From the NCBI GenBank assembly GCA_021399445.1, contig JAJTUQ010000002.1, positions 3,286,001-3,350,000 on the forward strand: 64,000 nt of DNA, read 5' to 3'. This document shows, piece after piece, positions 1 through 12,679 of this stretch (position 1 is the stretch's first letter; each line of letters starts with the position of its first letter). Below the pieces are notes generated by a model. It had not been told where the DNA came from and did no database searches. It saw only the letters and a list, made by a program, of their open reading frames with translations. This stretch comes from Xylogone sp. PMI_703. Taxonomy: Eukaryota; Ascomycota; Leotiomycetes. Both the position numbers and the translations under genes were made by a program.

Positions 1-3000
1 GGAGATGTAGTTTGCCAGAGCATTCATCATGTACTTGTACAGGAAAGCAACGGCATCAGCAATTCAGCCAGATGCCATGAGGTCGTCACGTGCCATTTGT
101 GTCAATCGAAGTACTTGTGGTACCGAGTAAAGTGCAATAATCCACAGCGCGCGAGATGTTTTCACTGTCCTCAAGCGGGAATATTTCCGCGTCATCATGA
201 TCGATTTCCCAATGGTCATCTTCAGGATAAATTATACCTACACAGTAGACGTATTTGTCTTCTGGCTTTCAATAGGCAGGCTTTGGAATCACCGCGGTCC
301 ACGATGCCCTCTGCTTGACCCATTCCCGCTTGAAAATGCCACAGGGTCTGGTTGTGGTTGGCGTTAGCTTGGCCCTTCTCTGGAGCTTCCATAAGTTCCC
401 CCCCGTAGTTTCACCTACGGTACCACCGTACCCACGACCCCACTGCGAAGATCATCCGCTGGCCATTCCAGCTGCTACTGTTCTCCGTAATTTGGAGGAA
501 GTACGGCGGCCCATAGCCAAGCGGATGTTAGAAGTGGCAAGTGGTGTGTGCAGACCACCGAAGGCTGGACAGCAGCCACTCGAGCCATAAGCAGACTGGT
601 GCGCAACAATCCGCGAGCCGAGCCACCGGGGACATCAGCAAATCCTTGGTTGCTTTGATCGCAGGTAAGGCTGACCTTATTTTGCAGTTCGCGGTGAGTC
701 TAATTCGTCCCCAGGGCCGTCGTGGCAGCCTTGCCTCTCCGTGGGGTATCCATTGAGGCTTGACCGTTTGTTGTGGCCGTTCACTGCTCGGCACACCACC
801 GCAATCCACGTCGGAGTGCTATGCTTCAGGACTGGTTACTTATCAGTATCAGACTGTGGCTAATTACAGGTAGCCTATGGAGTATGCTTTCTTTTTCCCT
901 TGGATCTCTAATCACTGACTCGACGAGGACTTCCAACATCTCGTACCGCACAGTCGTTCAGCTCTGTCAAAAATAGATTCCTAAACATACTGTCGTGAGT
1001 CGAATAGTTCAAGATCATCCCCGACTTTTTGATGCCATCAAGGAGACGTTGCATAGGATATCTCCGCGGTCTGGAACTGTTGGAATAGCAAGGTTCCGTT
1101 ATTCTTATGATGGCTTGGAGGGTTTCATCAGATCCCTCAGGCATCTTACTCTCGCATCCCATCGTGGCCATGTGGTCTAAAGAACTGCCGGTCCAATGAT
1201 TACGCACGTGCTGGAATGGGAAAGTTAGTCCATTAATCACGGGGATGACGCCTTAATTCCGTCGTATTGTAGGGCGTGGTGGCAGGCTGTTTGACGAAGT
1301 GGGCGAAGCTTTCACGACGCAAGCCACTTAATATTATGCTTAGACGGGAAAATCCAGGCACAGTACAGTACAGCAAGGTGTCGTAATTAACTACTCGTAT
1401 CGCCTAAAGCAAAAATCCTCCGAGAGCGGATGCGGAAGGGATAGCCTTCATGCACTTTTCAGGGGTCTTAAGTTTGACAGGTGAATAGGGCTGTGCCGTT
1501 GGTGCAAAACTCCGCGTATCAAAATCGAGATGCTGGGGCCGGGCTGAGGTGACTGGAGCAAGGCTAGAGCTCCTGTTCGGAGCTGAAAACCTCGTACTGT
1601 ACTACGGTAATAAGTTTAACTGCATGATGATGTGCAGTGACGAATATGGTAGCGGCACGCGAGATCGTTGGACCCCTAAAATCCACATCTGCATCTGGGG
1701 ACCGCCGGTAAGGCCGTATGTTTGTACCGGCATCTCCTCAGCCCTGGCCCCAATCTGAGTACGTTCGATGCCTGGTGGGAGACGTTCCATTGCATCAACA
1801 GAGTCATGAACCACGGAGTCAGGCGGTGTATTTTGCAATGGCTCCGCTTACACGAAGTTCAAAGCACAAACAAACGAATTTGGTAGAATTTGATGAAAAT
1901 GTCAGTTTAAACTTTAGAGACTACGAATTGATTGGTCTAAATACGGAATGCTCTAAGCACTCGACAATCTTAACCTTCAAAGGAATCCCTGCTGAGCCAA
2001 ATAGCTGGAGATCGGAGGTTGTATCGTAGGGCTCAAGGATCCACTACGAGGTCACCTCCGCGTAGCGACAAAGAACTCAGTCTAGACTTCTAGGCTCTGG
2101 TTCAAATTGCCGGTGTGCTGTTGTATGGTGCCAGTGCAGTAGTTTGATTCGACATTGGAGGTAAAGCGGTGCCAGGAGGTAGCCAGTGTATTACAGTCAG
2201 CCCAACACAGGATGATTATCAGATTTTGGCGGGAAAAGATCATTGTAACCATAAGCTTAGCGCCCGCAAGCGGTCCCTGAGATCTACAAGACGCAGCGCT
2301 GTGATCTCGCACTATGTTGCCATAGTTCAGAGCCGACGAGCAGCTGAAGCTGAGAATGAAGATTAATTACTGTATTAGGAGCGTATTCGTCTGTTTGGAA
2401 GAAATTATGTTGTGAGGACCGGCCCGAATGTCATAAATTTACCCTATTTGGAATACGGCGCTGTGACTTCACCTGATTCAGATGAACATTTTCGAAGCGA
2501 AAGATCAGATCACGTTCGGTACGTACCGGTAGTTGAGATTGCGCAGGGCCAGATTTGGTGTTGGTCGATCTGAGCCTAAGGGCATGATTAATCCACTAGG
2601 GCCGGTCCAGTGCACTGGAGTTACATTTGCCACGGGCTCTCAGGTCCTGCTCAGCCTCGTTGCAGAATACAACGTTGTATTGAATGGTGACATTTTCCCT
2701 TTGCAGTATCGCGGGGATTGGAGCTCATGAGTGGCCAATCGTCAATCGCACGTCATTAGGTTGAACAGCAGTCGCGATGCATTCGGTAAAAGTTACCGGA
2801 GCTCCGCTGTCATCTGCAGCGTTGATGCATGCATATGCATAACAGACGTCACACCGCGGTCCCTGGTCTTTCAGCTTTTGGTGGGGTTTCTGGAAACGTT
2901 CTTTAACCCTAACGCGTTAACTAAATATAGGACATAGGTTCCGTTTTTCGGCTCTGGCTCCGGGATTTCAGGTCTGTGCAGCAAGAGAGCCGTGAGAGCT

Positions 3001-6000
3001 TCTCGTATCGCCCAATACAATCTCAGCCAGCCCTACTTTTTTAAGGGGCAGTGAGGTTTCATGCGCAATCATCCAATCGAAGGCGTCGCTTCTGTCTTTT
3101 GACGAATCATTACCTTTGGAACCCTGATGCATCTTTACCACAGTAGCTTAATCCGGGAGCTCCATATGGCTAACAAGGTGTAACTATTGATTTTGTAGTG
3201 ATCGTGGCTGTTTGATGGGGATTTAATGATCCGTCCTAAATCTTTTAATAACGCTCTTCATGGCGCAAAGTCACTACCATTTTTTTGCTTGAATGCTCTG
3301 TATCGAGGGAATAGCCGCCAACTCTCTGCACGCGACGGGCTCAGAATAAGACAAAAACGGTGTGGCGTTTTGTCGACAACTTCGACAAAGTCGGGCGAAA
3401 TATGAGGTTAGCTACCATACTTGGCATATTCTGGAGAGAAGTGGACCCATCCCATCATCGCACGTTCTCAGAAAATGACCAGGCCAATAACTGCCGCATT
3501 TGATGCAAGGCGTTGCAGGCTTGGAGCGCAGCTGTCAAACGGCGAGACCAAGTCTAATCGGGCTGCACAGTAGCATTTTCCACTGTACAGTACAATACCG
3601 GTAGCTGCTGGTAGAGCTCCCTGGAAAATGAGAGGCGGGGCATTTGTGAGTTACCAACTGAAGCAGATCACACCCAAGGAGCAGGGTGGATCTGTACAGA
3701 ACGCCGTCTTTGCATCCGCACCTAAAATCAACGCTCGCATCAATGCTGGAGCCAATGATGGTGTTGTTGCAATACTGTGTGGAAGAAGGTTTGAATGGCG
3801 AAAGTACCCCCATTCTTCGGGGACACCGCTTGAGTAGCCGATGTGCCTGACATGGAGACGGGGTTAGGCCATTCTGGGATGCGACTCTGGATGTTGTCAA
3901 TTTAACGCGCCAGACCCCAGACACGGAGTCAGGAGGATACCAGGTTGTGCAGGTAATTCCCTGGACCCTTGGGACGAGTAAGCTACTTTGATGAAGTCTG
4001 TTTCTGAATTGCCTATGCTAGGTGTTTGTATCCCAGCTATCGTACTGTTAATCCTGTCGATTATTAATAACACAACAAGGAATCGGACTTCCATGAAGCT
4101 CTAGATTTTGCGATCTTGCAAGCAATCCTGCGTGAGGGGAAATAAGAATCACGTGGGACTAGGTTGTTCACTTGCATGGTGTTCAAGACCGGTTGGTAGC
4201 CACAATTGGGTTATTCTTGCGAGCGAATCTTGTTACAATGCGATTAAAGACCCGGGATATGAGCTTATGGGCGACTTTGAGTTGGTGCAAGGGAAATAAG
4301 AGTAATGGGTTTGTACTCCGTACCGTACTTCTTGGACGCCACCGACGAGGAGTTGTCTATCCGTCTGTTTGGTAAATGCTACTGATTGGACGAGTCGGCA
4401 GACATTTGACATGGAGCATCCAAATGGGAAGGATTTGGGTCGAAACTGCAGGTGTGCCTGTTCTACCTTTGCCCAAATAAGCTCTAGCGTCAGTCACCGA
4501 CGGTGTCTGTATGCCGATGCGCTGATAGTACACAGTACCCATTCCGCCGACATTTCGTGGAGAGACCTTGAGGACGCAAATGCAGATGCGAAAGTTGTCT
4601 GCCCCTTGAAACATGCCATTGAGCCGAAAGCTGGATCCATCCTAGGTAGCAGCGATAGGACCGTAGGGCTACCGTACCTCACGGGCAAAGAAGCTTATTG
4701 AAGATCATTTCTCTTATAAGCTAGGATGTGACTCCCGATTTGAATTCAGCAAGAGCTTTAGCATCTCCGGAACGTGTTTCAAAATCCCCAGTTTAATGTC
4801 TACCACAGTAACCACGGTACAGTGTAGACGACGGAGTATCGGACCCCAGCCGCGGAAGGCATTGCGCTTGCAGAGGGAGACAAAACAGCTAGAAGCCAAT
4901 ATGATGGAATCAACACCGACTGTCGAACCGGGTGGTGTCCATCATGTAGCCATGTCTTTAGTCTTAAACTCGAAGCTGTCGGTAAAGTACAGCACCAACA
5001 TATCGGCGATCATGGTGCTGCCAAATAATAGGGCCGGATGAATAATGCATAGACAGACGTGCGAAGAGTCACAAGAGGATGTTTTGTGCAAGTAATGCCA
5101 ATCCTCGAGACTTCTGTACCCTATGTGCAACGGCTCAGAAAGGCGATGGTCCCAAAAGCAAAACGGGCAAAGATGGGTCCGGTATAGGCCGGCCACCTAC
5201 TGGATAACCGGCAAGCTGTGCAACGCTGGCTGGGGACCGAACGGGACGCGCTTGGCAGATCAACCTGCACAGACATGGCTCCTGTCCCAAACCAGACAGA
5301 TTGACGTGCCCGATACCAAGCTGGTGTGAGAACGCGGCGCCTCAACCAGCGCTTTAGGAAAGCTAAGGGAGCGACTTGGCCTACCTGGTTGCGCTTGGTC
5401 TTCCCCTTTGGATACCCGCCCACAAACGCTAACGTGTTGTGCAAGAGAAGGTCCACATACATGGAGCATGGGGTGTGCTTGGCATGCCATCATGGCTGGT
5501 CTACTGTGTACTCAGTGCAGAATGTGCCAAAAAGGTGGTCCATAATTGTACGTACGTCTGGTCGTCACCTTACTCATTACTCGCGCACCCGACTTCCACT
5601 CGCTCGCTCTCTCGCTCATTTTCTCCTGATAGTGTACAGCAGTACGGTGGTAAATGTGCCTGCTTGGCCTTACTCAATATCAACTCCGGACTGGTCGGTG
5701 CTGACAGGAAGTGCCGTGACCTGACTTGGTGGCCGGCGCTGCTATTTTTGGGAGTGCATCTGCGCCGCTTCCTTCACACCGCCCGGTCGACCAATGAGCG
5801 TGGCCATGGCCGTGCTGCACCCTTGGGCCACCATCGCCGGCGCGGCCCCAAAGGCCCTTGTCTACCTCCGTACCTTATTCCAAGCGCACTTCTCCTAAAA
5901 CAGCTGCTTCAAGCGCCGCTATACCGCCACGTAGAAACATCACCACACCCCGTCCCGCGCGTAACGCAGAGCGATGAGGTAATTTACGCGGACAAGAAAC

Positions 6001-7805
6001 GAGTCGCTTTGGATTAGAAATATCAGCAGCGAAGAGGTAAGTTCTCGCCGTGTGGTTATGGGCCGGCCTTATCATGCTTCAATGTTGCGCAGAGGCCTAA
6101 CGAGCAGCGCTCTCTGTCCTCTTCTTCGCTGGGAGGTCCAACATGTGGTGACGGGTGCGACTGGATGGAGCTCCCGTAACCCCCAAAGGCCTTTGAAGGT
6201 TCTTGGCGCGTGTGGTCAGACAAAGGGAGAACCGTGGCCCGAGTAGTTGCCCGATTCTGCTGGAGTCCCTTCAGGGAGCAAAGACCCGAGGAAAGAGGAG
6301 AGGAGCGGAGAGAGGCTACAACAGAAAAGGGAAAAAGGCGTGCGGCCCTGTCCCAAGCTTCAAGAGGCCATGCGCTTCCACAGTTCTACGGGTACTGTCT
6401 GCATATGGTCTCTGGCGCTGCCCTGCCACAATCAGCTCCGCTGGGGGACCATCAACATCCTCAACCACGACTCCGTCAGTCCGTCTTGCAGCATGCAGCG
6501 TTCTCCACTTGCGCCGGCCTGCACCTTATTCCTCTAGCAGGCCCTAGGAGAGACCAAGCCTGTGGTGCATCACGGCTGCCCTTGGCCCAAACCGACGCTA
6601 TCTACTAAAGCATCTTACGACTATGATACGCATCTCTCAGGCGACCCTCCCGGTTGCGCAGGCGCGGCATCGTCACTACACCAACGCTGGCCGGCGTGCC
6701 CAGATCCCCATTCTGCACCTCCATCTCTGCCCACCTCGCAGGCGCTGGCAGGTTCAGTAACGCTGTGATGCCGTGATGCAATGTATGGCTCCGACAACTC
6801 TTCATTACTCGACTGCGCTGTCTGCTTTCGTAGGACTGCGCGGCCCTGTACGGATGTACTGTCCATACCAGACAGAGCAGTACAGTAATACCCAACCAGC
6901 CGTCCGCCAGACCCTGTGTCTTACACTCTACCGTCATCCACACGCCTAAGCAGATCCTGTGGTAGTCCTATGCCATAGATAGCTACCACTCGGACACTAG
7001 AAGTCCCCGTTGACCTCACAGTCGCAACTAGCCCGTATTCCACCTGAAAGGAGTGAAAGCGCAAGTATGGACTACGTTTCAAGCACTGCCCTGAACCATC
7101 CTCCTATCCTCTTCTCCTCCTGGGGCGTGATGAAGAACACAATCCTCCCGGCCACGACAAGCCTTGTCCGAGCCTGCCCTACCCTGCCATACCACCCATT
7201 GACGTCGTCTCTTCTTCCCTTGCCAGAGAGCTGGATGCGTGCTTGTGGGCGCCAGAAGTCGGGAGAGTCCCAGGAGTCCAAATCGTTGGTTCGCCGTGGC
7301 CCCTTCCAACCCCCCAATTCTGCCCCCATCTCCAATCCCCAATCCCAGGACGGCAGCAGCTGCATGCGCTACTGTGGTAGAGCATCGAGCTTCTGACCCA
7401 CCCTGATGTTCCCTTGCGCTTCTGCTGCTTCTGCGTGCATTCCTGTGCTGGGCTATTGCATCCTCAGGCCGCATACTTTTCAGCGCCCCGGCAACGTCGC
7501 GGAAGGGTGGCTGGTCCAGCACACCCCCTCCCAGCTGGTCTTGCCTGACCCAGGTTCGGCGTGCCCCAGCACAAACGCCCGCGGGTTGCAGGCGCCTACC
7601 TTGCCCCTCCCTACCATAGCCCTGCCCCCTTGCTCCTGCTCTCCCTTGCCCAGCACCGCTGGCTGACACAGAACCCTACTGCCTGACCCAGTCGTGCCAG
7701 TTCTTGCCGTACCCTCCGCTCCTGGGTGTCGTCCGCCTAAGCCACGTTGCAGCTAACCCTTTCTGGCGTTTCTGCCATCGCGGCCGAGGATGACCTCGCA
7801 TTTAT
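1..7805. other. Gene-poor region, far upstream of Zn2Cys6 factor
   Basis: No convincing gene is visible on either strand. Open frames are short (up to about 190 codons), mostly lack a plausible ATG context and splice continuation, and match no family I recognise. The stretch from about 5.7 kb onward is C-rich on the + strand. Short GTAC-type words such as TACCGGTA (2524, 3596) and GTACAGTA (1363, 3585, 6880) recur. I see no terminal repeats, target-site duplications or transposase motifs that would make this a recognisable mobile element. Confidence 0.6.
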
Positions 7806-7811
7806 TATATA
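7806..7811 (+). promoter_or_regulatory. Possible TATA box of the Zn2Cys6 gene at 8558
   Basis: TATATA lies in an AT-rich island within C-rich DNA, about 750 bases before the start codon. It is followed by several hundred bases rich in CT tracts, which is typical of long 5' leaders of fungal regulatory genes. This is inferred from sequence only; the transcription start is not known. Confidence 0.3.
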
Positions 7812-8557
7812 CCGGCGTCGCCAGCCCAGAGAAACCCTCTTTTTTCCTTCCCATAGACAACGTTGCTCCAGCTCTCAGCTCCTCGCAGCTCACTCACTCT
7901 CACCACATTCGCTTTTTAGGAAACCCTCGTTGGTTCCTGTCACTCGCTTTTTGCGTTGCCCTCTTCAGCCCTAGTCTTTGTCTAGGCGCAAGCCTTCGGA
8001 GCAATATTCTCTCTCACCATCAACCCTCGCAGCCTCAGGATCAACACCATCGCTCACCTCCAACCTCAGTGCTGTGACCTCAACTTCGCCCACCCCGAAG
8101 AGAGAAGGTCTTCCCGACCACAATTACTAAAGAGGCGTTTGCATCCAGCGTTGAAGCTCTGTTTAAGCTTGTTAGCGGTTCCTGGAACGCCTCTCTGCTC
8201 ATTTAGCTCACCAAAGACACTACTTAAGTTTGGCTTGGCCTTCAACTTCGCCCAAGTCACTTCACAAGTCTTAGTTTTGTCTTAAAGCTATTCGAGACCT
8301 CGGGCCGCTCACCTACTCTTAAACTACCACACTCGCTTTTCTGATTCTGAAGCTCACATATATTTTCGGCAACCTCGGTCGTCAGTTACGTGACTTTCCG
8401 GAGACCCCTAATTTATCTGTTTACTTCTGCATCGTCGCTGTTGTTGCCTGCTTCCTCTGGTCTGCTCTCTGAGAAGACTTGCAAGAAGGTCGGCTCGCAT
8501 TCGTTAAAAAGCCCCATCACTCGTTTTTACTTCAGTCTATCTTCAGCCTAATCTAAA

Positions 8558-10725
8558 ATGGCCGGCCCTGGCGGTGGACCTCCTCGAAGAAGGTGAGTAA
8601 AATGCACTCAATTGCTTTGCCTCACATGCCCTGCTAACTCGCTCCCAGCCACACCAAATCGCGCAAAGGTTGTGATACCTGTAAGCGTAGACACATTCGT
8701 TGTGATGAGAACTTCCCGCAATGGTAAGTGGTGAAGCACGGTTTTCCCAGTTGGATCTCTTTTGCAAAAGCCATGAGGGACTTCTTGGATTATACTAACT
8801 TGCAGTGCAGCCGTAATTGCACCAAGCATAACTGTCGTTGTCCTTACATGGACATGCCAGTGCAAGAAGAACGAGCTCCAACTCCTGAGAAAGCAGACTT
8901 GTTGTGGACGCCCGAGATCGAACGAGAAATCGAGCGTTGGCAGCAAACTGGAAGTTTCCCCTTCCCGGACCTTTACATCTACCCAGCGCCATCTCCGCAA
9001 TACTTCACCTTTGAGGAACTGCGCCTGATCCACCATGTGGCCTCCATCTCCAGCGAACTCGGGATCTACGATGCTAGTAACTTCACCATCTGGACTAGAC
9101 AGGTTCCCCTGTACGTTGCACACTAATTAGATTAGTCTTCATTTACCACAGTACTGACGATCTACCAGATTCCTGAAAATCGGAACAGGCTATGCTTTTG
9201 TCATGCATGCACTGCTTGCTCTCTCTGCCACTCACATCGCATGGATCACTGATTGCCCTCTTACTGCCAATATGGCCTACGAGCACCGCGGCATCGCGTT
9301 CAAGGGTCTTCAAGAGGCAATTGGTTCTTTCTCAAGTCAAAATTCGGATGCTGTTTTGGCTGCTTCTCTTTTGCTCTCCTGGCAGGCTACAGACTGGTAA
9401 GTTTTCAAGACACGTGCTACTTTTGCCAGCAGGTTCGCTAACATAAAGTAGGCGTGGCTGGACTCAGCTCATGCAAGGCACTTCTTCTGTAAGCAAAATT
9501 GATTAGTGAAAATCAAGTAAGATATATGTAGCAAAACCACTCACTGTCTGATAGGTCATAGACGCGATGCAGCCATGGAAGCACGAATCTCAATTCGGAG
9601 AATTCATTGCCGAGCAAAGCACATTCCCCACTGCTCCTCCATCCCCAGCTCCTGGGTCAAAGAAGCTTAGTCAACCACGAAAGCAAGACCTAGATGCTCT
9701 CAATCAGGCATACGCACAGCTTCAGAAGGTAGAGGCACACTTAAAGGAGAACAGGGAGGATCCCAAGGCCATCACTCAGCTTATGAGTTTTGTTCGTGGG
9801 ATTCGAAAACTCTCTGCCAGCCATACCGCTGCTCAGCGCTTTGAAATGCTCAACCCTCTCCGGGCTTGGCTCTTTTGGCTTCCGGTCATGTTCTTGCAAC
9901 AAACCCGTGGATCTCCCTCTGCATTGGTTATCTTGGCTCATTATTACACTGTAGCTTTGGTGGTTGAACCACTCTTTCCCGAAATTGGCGCTGCATATTT
10001 CGGAAGTCTTTCTCTAGGTCCGATTGAAGAGATTGCTCGCAGAATCTTCTCCATTAGCCTCGCTCAGCCTTCAGATGGCGAGATGCAAACCCCGCTCAAT
10101 CTCATGGAATACCCCATTGATATGGTTGCCAAATTCAGAAGCCGCATGGGCTGGGTCCAACCTGAACGGACTGCCTCATTCCCAACCTTCAACAGCACCG
10201 GCTACATCCAGGAACCTCAGCACGATGGTATCTATCCTTATGGTAACCCTGCATTCAGCTACAGCCATGAGCACGTTATGGCAATGACCCCGGTATCTGA
10301 GCCCAACTCCACTATGAGCCCATTGTCAATTGATCCCTATTCAGGCCAATATCTAGGAGTTCCATCCCCCAGTGGGTACGGAGGCTACCACAGCCCAGCG
10401 TCATCAAACTATGGAGAAGGATCAATTGTTTACAGTGATCATGGGGACGATTTTTATGAAGTGCAGGGCTCAGGTCCAATGTTCGGCGGGTTTGTGCATC
10501 CGACCGTGTGGATATAATCGTCGGACCAAGTCTTAACATACGACCAGGACCTCATCACCTCATTACAAAGTCGATCCGCATCCCTATGCTCAGCACCACA
10601 ACGTCAACTTCGAGTCTCAGCATTACAATCCACAAATGTACCAAATACCATCCGTTTCTCTTCCAAGCAACCCTCCTCGCCAACCATCTCCGTATGACCC
10701 GAAAGGCAAAGGCCGCGAGCACTGA
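8558..10725 (+). CDS. Zn2Cys6 (C6) fungal transcription factor, Upc2-like layout
   Basis: Predicted nuclear DNA-binding regulator of about 595 residues. Exons: 8558-8592, 8649-8723, 8811-9110, 9169-9396, 9452-9488, 9555-10489 and 10548-10725. The N-terminal binuclear zinc cluster has cysteines at about 20, 23, 30, 37, 40 and 47 (C-x2-C-x6-C-x6-C-x2-C-x6-C), and intron 2 splits the codon of the fourth cysteine. The rest is a largely helical regulatory region without the classical central fungal_trans signature, similar in layout to Upc2-type C6 factors (family-level inference). The C-terminus is rich in Pro, Ser, Tyr and His. The frame of exon 6 would stop at 10517, but a 58-bp intron with a CTTAAC branch-like site leads to a last exon coding a His/Tyr/Pro-rich tail that ends at 10725. 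The target genes cannot be told from sequence. The upstream region is exceptionally long. Confidence 0.85.
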
Positions 10726-11001
10726 TTTTATCCTCACTTGTTTTTTCGAGCGTTTCATGTCACTCCTTACGATTACGATATTTACGGCTCTGATAGCCTC
10801 GCATTGTTATACGGGATCAGATATATCCCTCTTAATTATTATTTTACGACTCTCCTTTCCGAGTTATGAACCACTCGACCGCACTGTTATGACCTCGCAT
10901 CTTGACGATGAATGACGATTTTATGCTATGACTTTCTGTATGAATAGTAGCATCCACGATCCTTACCTAATATAGCATCTGCATTGGGACCGGCGTTATA
11001 G

Positions 11002-11040
11002 TTTTGGAATTTTTGGAATTTTTGGAATTTTTTGGATTTT
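11002..11040 (+). repeat. Short tandem TTTTTGGAA-type repeat
   Basis: About four imperfect copies of a 9-base unit (TTTTTGGAA) lie some 280 bases downstream of the Zn2Cys6 stop codon. This is a simple-sequence repeat in a probable 3' flank. Confidence 0.8.
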
Positions 11041-11772
11041 GTGAGTTATTTGTTTGGAAGGCTGAGCTTTGCAATTTTGCAGTTAGCTCCTGGGCAGTCT
11101 TGGTTTTGTATTGCGAAGGAAAGGGGCTTAATATATCCAGGGGGTGGGGAAAAACGATGTGTTTCCAAGTATGGTATTGGCGTTTTAATAATCATCAGCG
11201 AGCTGTATTTTGCGGGACAGCATATTGAGTATGTTGTTAGATCTAGTGGTAGTTTTGCGGAGGATAAAATACACATAACTTGCTTTACCTTCTACAACTT
11301 CTGTTCCAGGCTCTCAAGTGCAACTGGTTATGAAAGCTAAAGATTCCGAGAGACCCGGATCACTGCGCTACTACTGTGCAGCAGCACCCGCGTTTACCAG
11401 CCTTGTAGGGCAAGAGATATGCATGATTACTGACGCTAGTCAATCTATTCTGCTACTGGTATTCACGGTATTTCTGTCGGCAGAGTCCCGGTAAGGAACA
11501 GTAAACAACTTGGAACGAGACCAGCACGGTTCTTTGTACGGGTCACAGATCTACCCGTTATCAACCACGCCTTGGCCTCGTCTCGCTCGCCTACGCACAA
11601 AATAAGCACAAAGGAGGCCGTAAAGGTACGCGTAGGTGTGACACACCGGGTTTCTCAAATGATCGACAGGTTCACCGGTAAAAAGAGAGGCCTTTCCACG
11701 GGAGATTTACATCTTGGATTTTGTTTGTCAATCTCCTCATTGGGAACATGCCGGTTACCATATTGAGATCGA

Positions 11773-11853
11773 CGCGGTTGTTCCTTTTCTTCTCTTTTCT
11801 CTCTCCCTCTCTCTATCTCTTGTTTTGCTTTGCTTTGCTTTGCTTCGCTTTGC
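11773..11853 (+). repeat. CT-rich tract followed by (TTTGC)n microsatellite
   Basis: A pyrimidine-only stretch of about 50 bases runs into six TTTGC units (11824-11853), the fifth of which is changed to TTCGC. Confidence 0.85.
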
Positions 11854-12679
11854 ACGGTACCTTGCATAACATAAGGGAAGGCGCCTTTCCTTGACGCGTG
11901 CGTGTTGGTGAGTTTTATGCCGTGGTAAGTGTACAGTGTTTTTATGGAGTACAGGGGTGTGGTTGAATTTGAAATCATATGGAGATTTTCCTAGACTGGT
12001 AATCTGGTGCGCTTGCTTTGAAATACATGATTGCATGGGAAGTAATCTGTGAATGGTACGTTGTTGTTGGGTTGGGGGAAGGGTTTTATCTTCCTTTTGT
12101 CAAAGTAACAAGGAGCATTATTTGGATTGGGCTGGAAAAGTCGAGTGCTTTGAGCTAGGGAATATGTTTCTGAGCCAGGGTGTCTATGGAGAGGCTTTGT
12201 GATCTGAGGTTACCCTGGTTGCCGTTGCTTGCTTCACCTGGAAATTGCCCTCTTTACTCTAGCCGAAGATTTGGTCAATCTCTGAAACAAAGGCGAGGCG
12301 GCGCTTTCTTTGTTCTCTGAGATCCGGGTCCGTTTACATGATAGTTCTGAGAGTTACTCGTGGTGCCTCCATATGGATTCCTCTTTGTCGAGGAGTCCCG
12401 TTTCTGTGGACAACATCCTTTGTTTGGGTACGGGGTAGATACTTGGCCCTGTATTCATGGACAATAGCTTTTGCTATGGTTCTCTTTGTTTTCATCACAT
12501 GGAGGAATGGATTATGTTCAGCATGTGTTTAAATACGTGGAACATCCTCCACGGATGCTGGTACTGTCACCCACAAACAGTCATCCTCACTTCAATTTAG
12601 AGTACGACTAAGACGTTTCACTCTATCAATAATTTTTCTGGACTAGCAAATACTTAGAATCGGCTCTTTCGAACAGATT

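Larger units (their letters stand above)
10726..12679. other. Intergenic, 3' flank and promoter region
   Basis: About 1.95 kb without a supportable gene. It holds an AT-rich 3' flank of the upstream factor, the tandem TTTTTGGAA-like run at 11002-11040 and a pyrimidine tract plus TTTGC microsatellite at 11773-11853. The remaining open frames are short and unrecognised. Confidence 0.6.

Noticed and set aside
2903..2913. Telomere-like TTAACCCTAAC
   Set aside because: A single copy without tandem repetition is expected by chance.
5439..6017. A 192-codon open frame on the + strand
   Set aside because: Composition follows the local C-rich DNA, no domain or splice partner is seen, and it lies in a region with many chance frames on both strands.
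7079..7669. A 196-codon open frame on the - strand
   Set aside because: Ala/Gly/Arg-rich product that simply mirrors the C-rich + strand; no family resemblance, and it lies upstream of the probable leader of the Zn2Cys6 gene.
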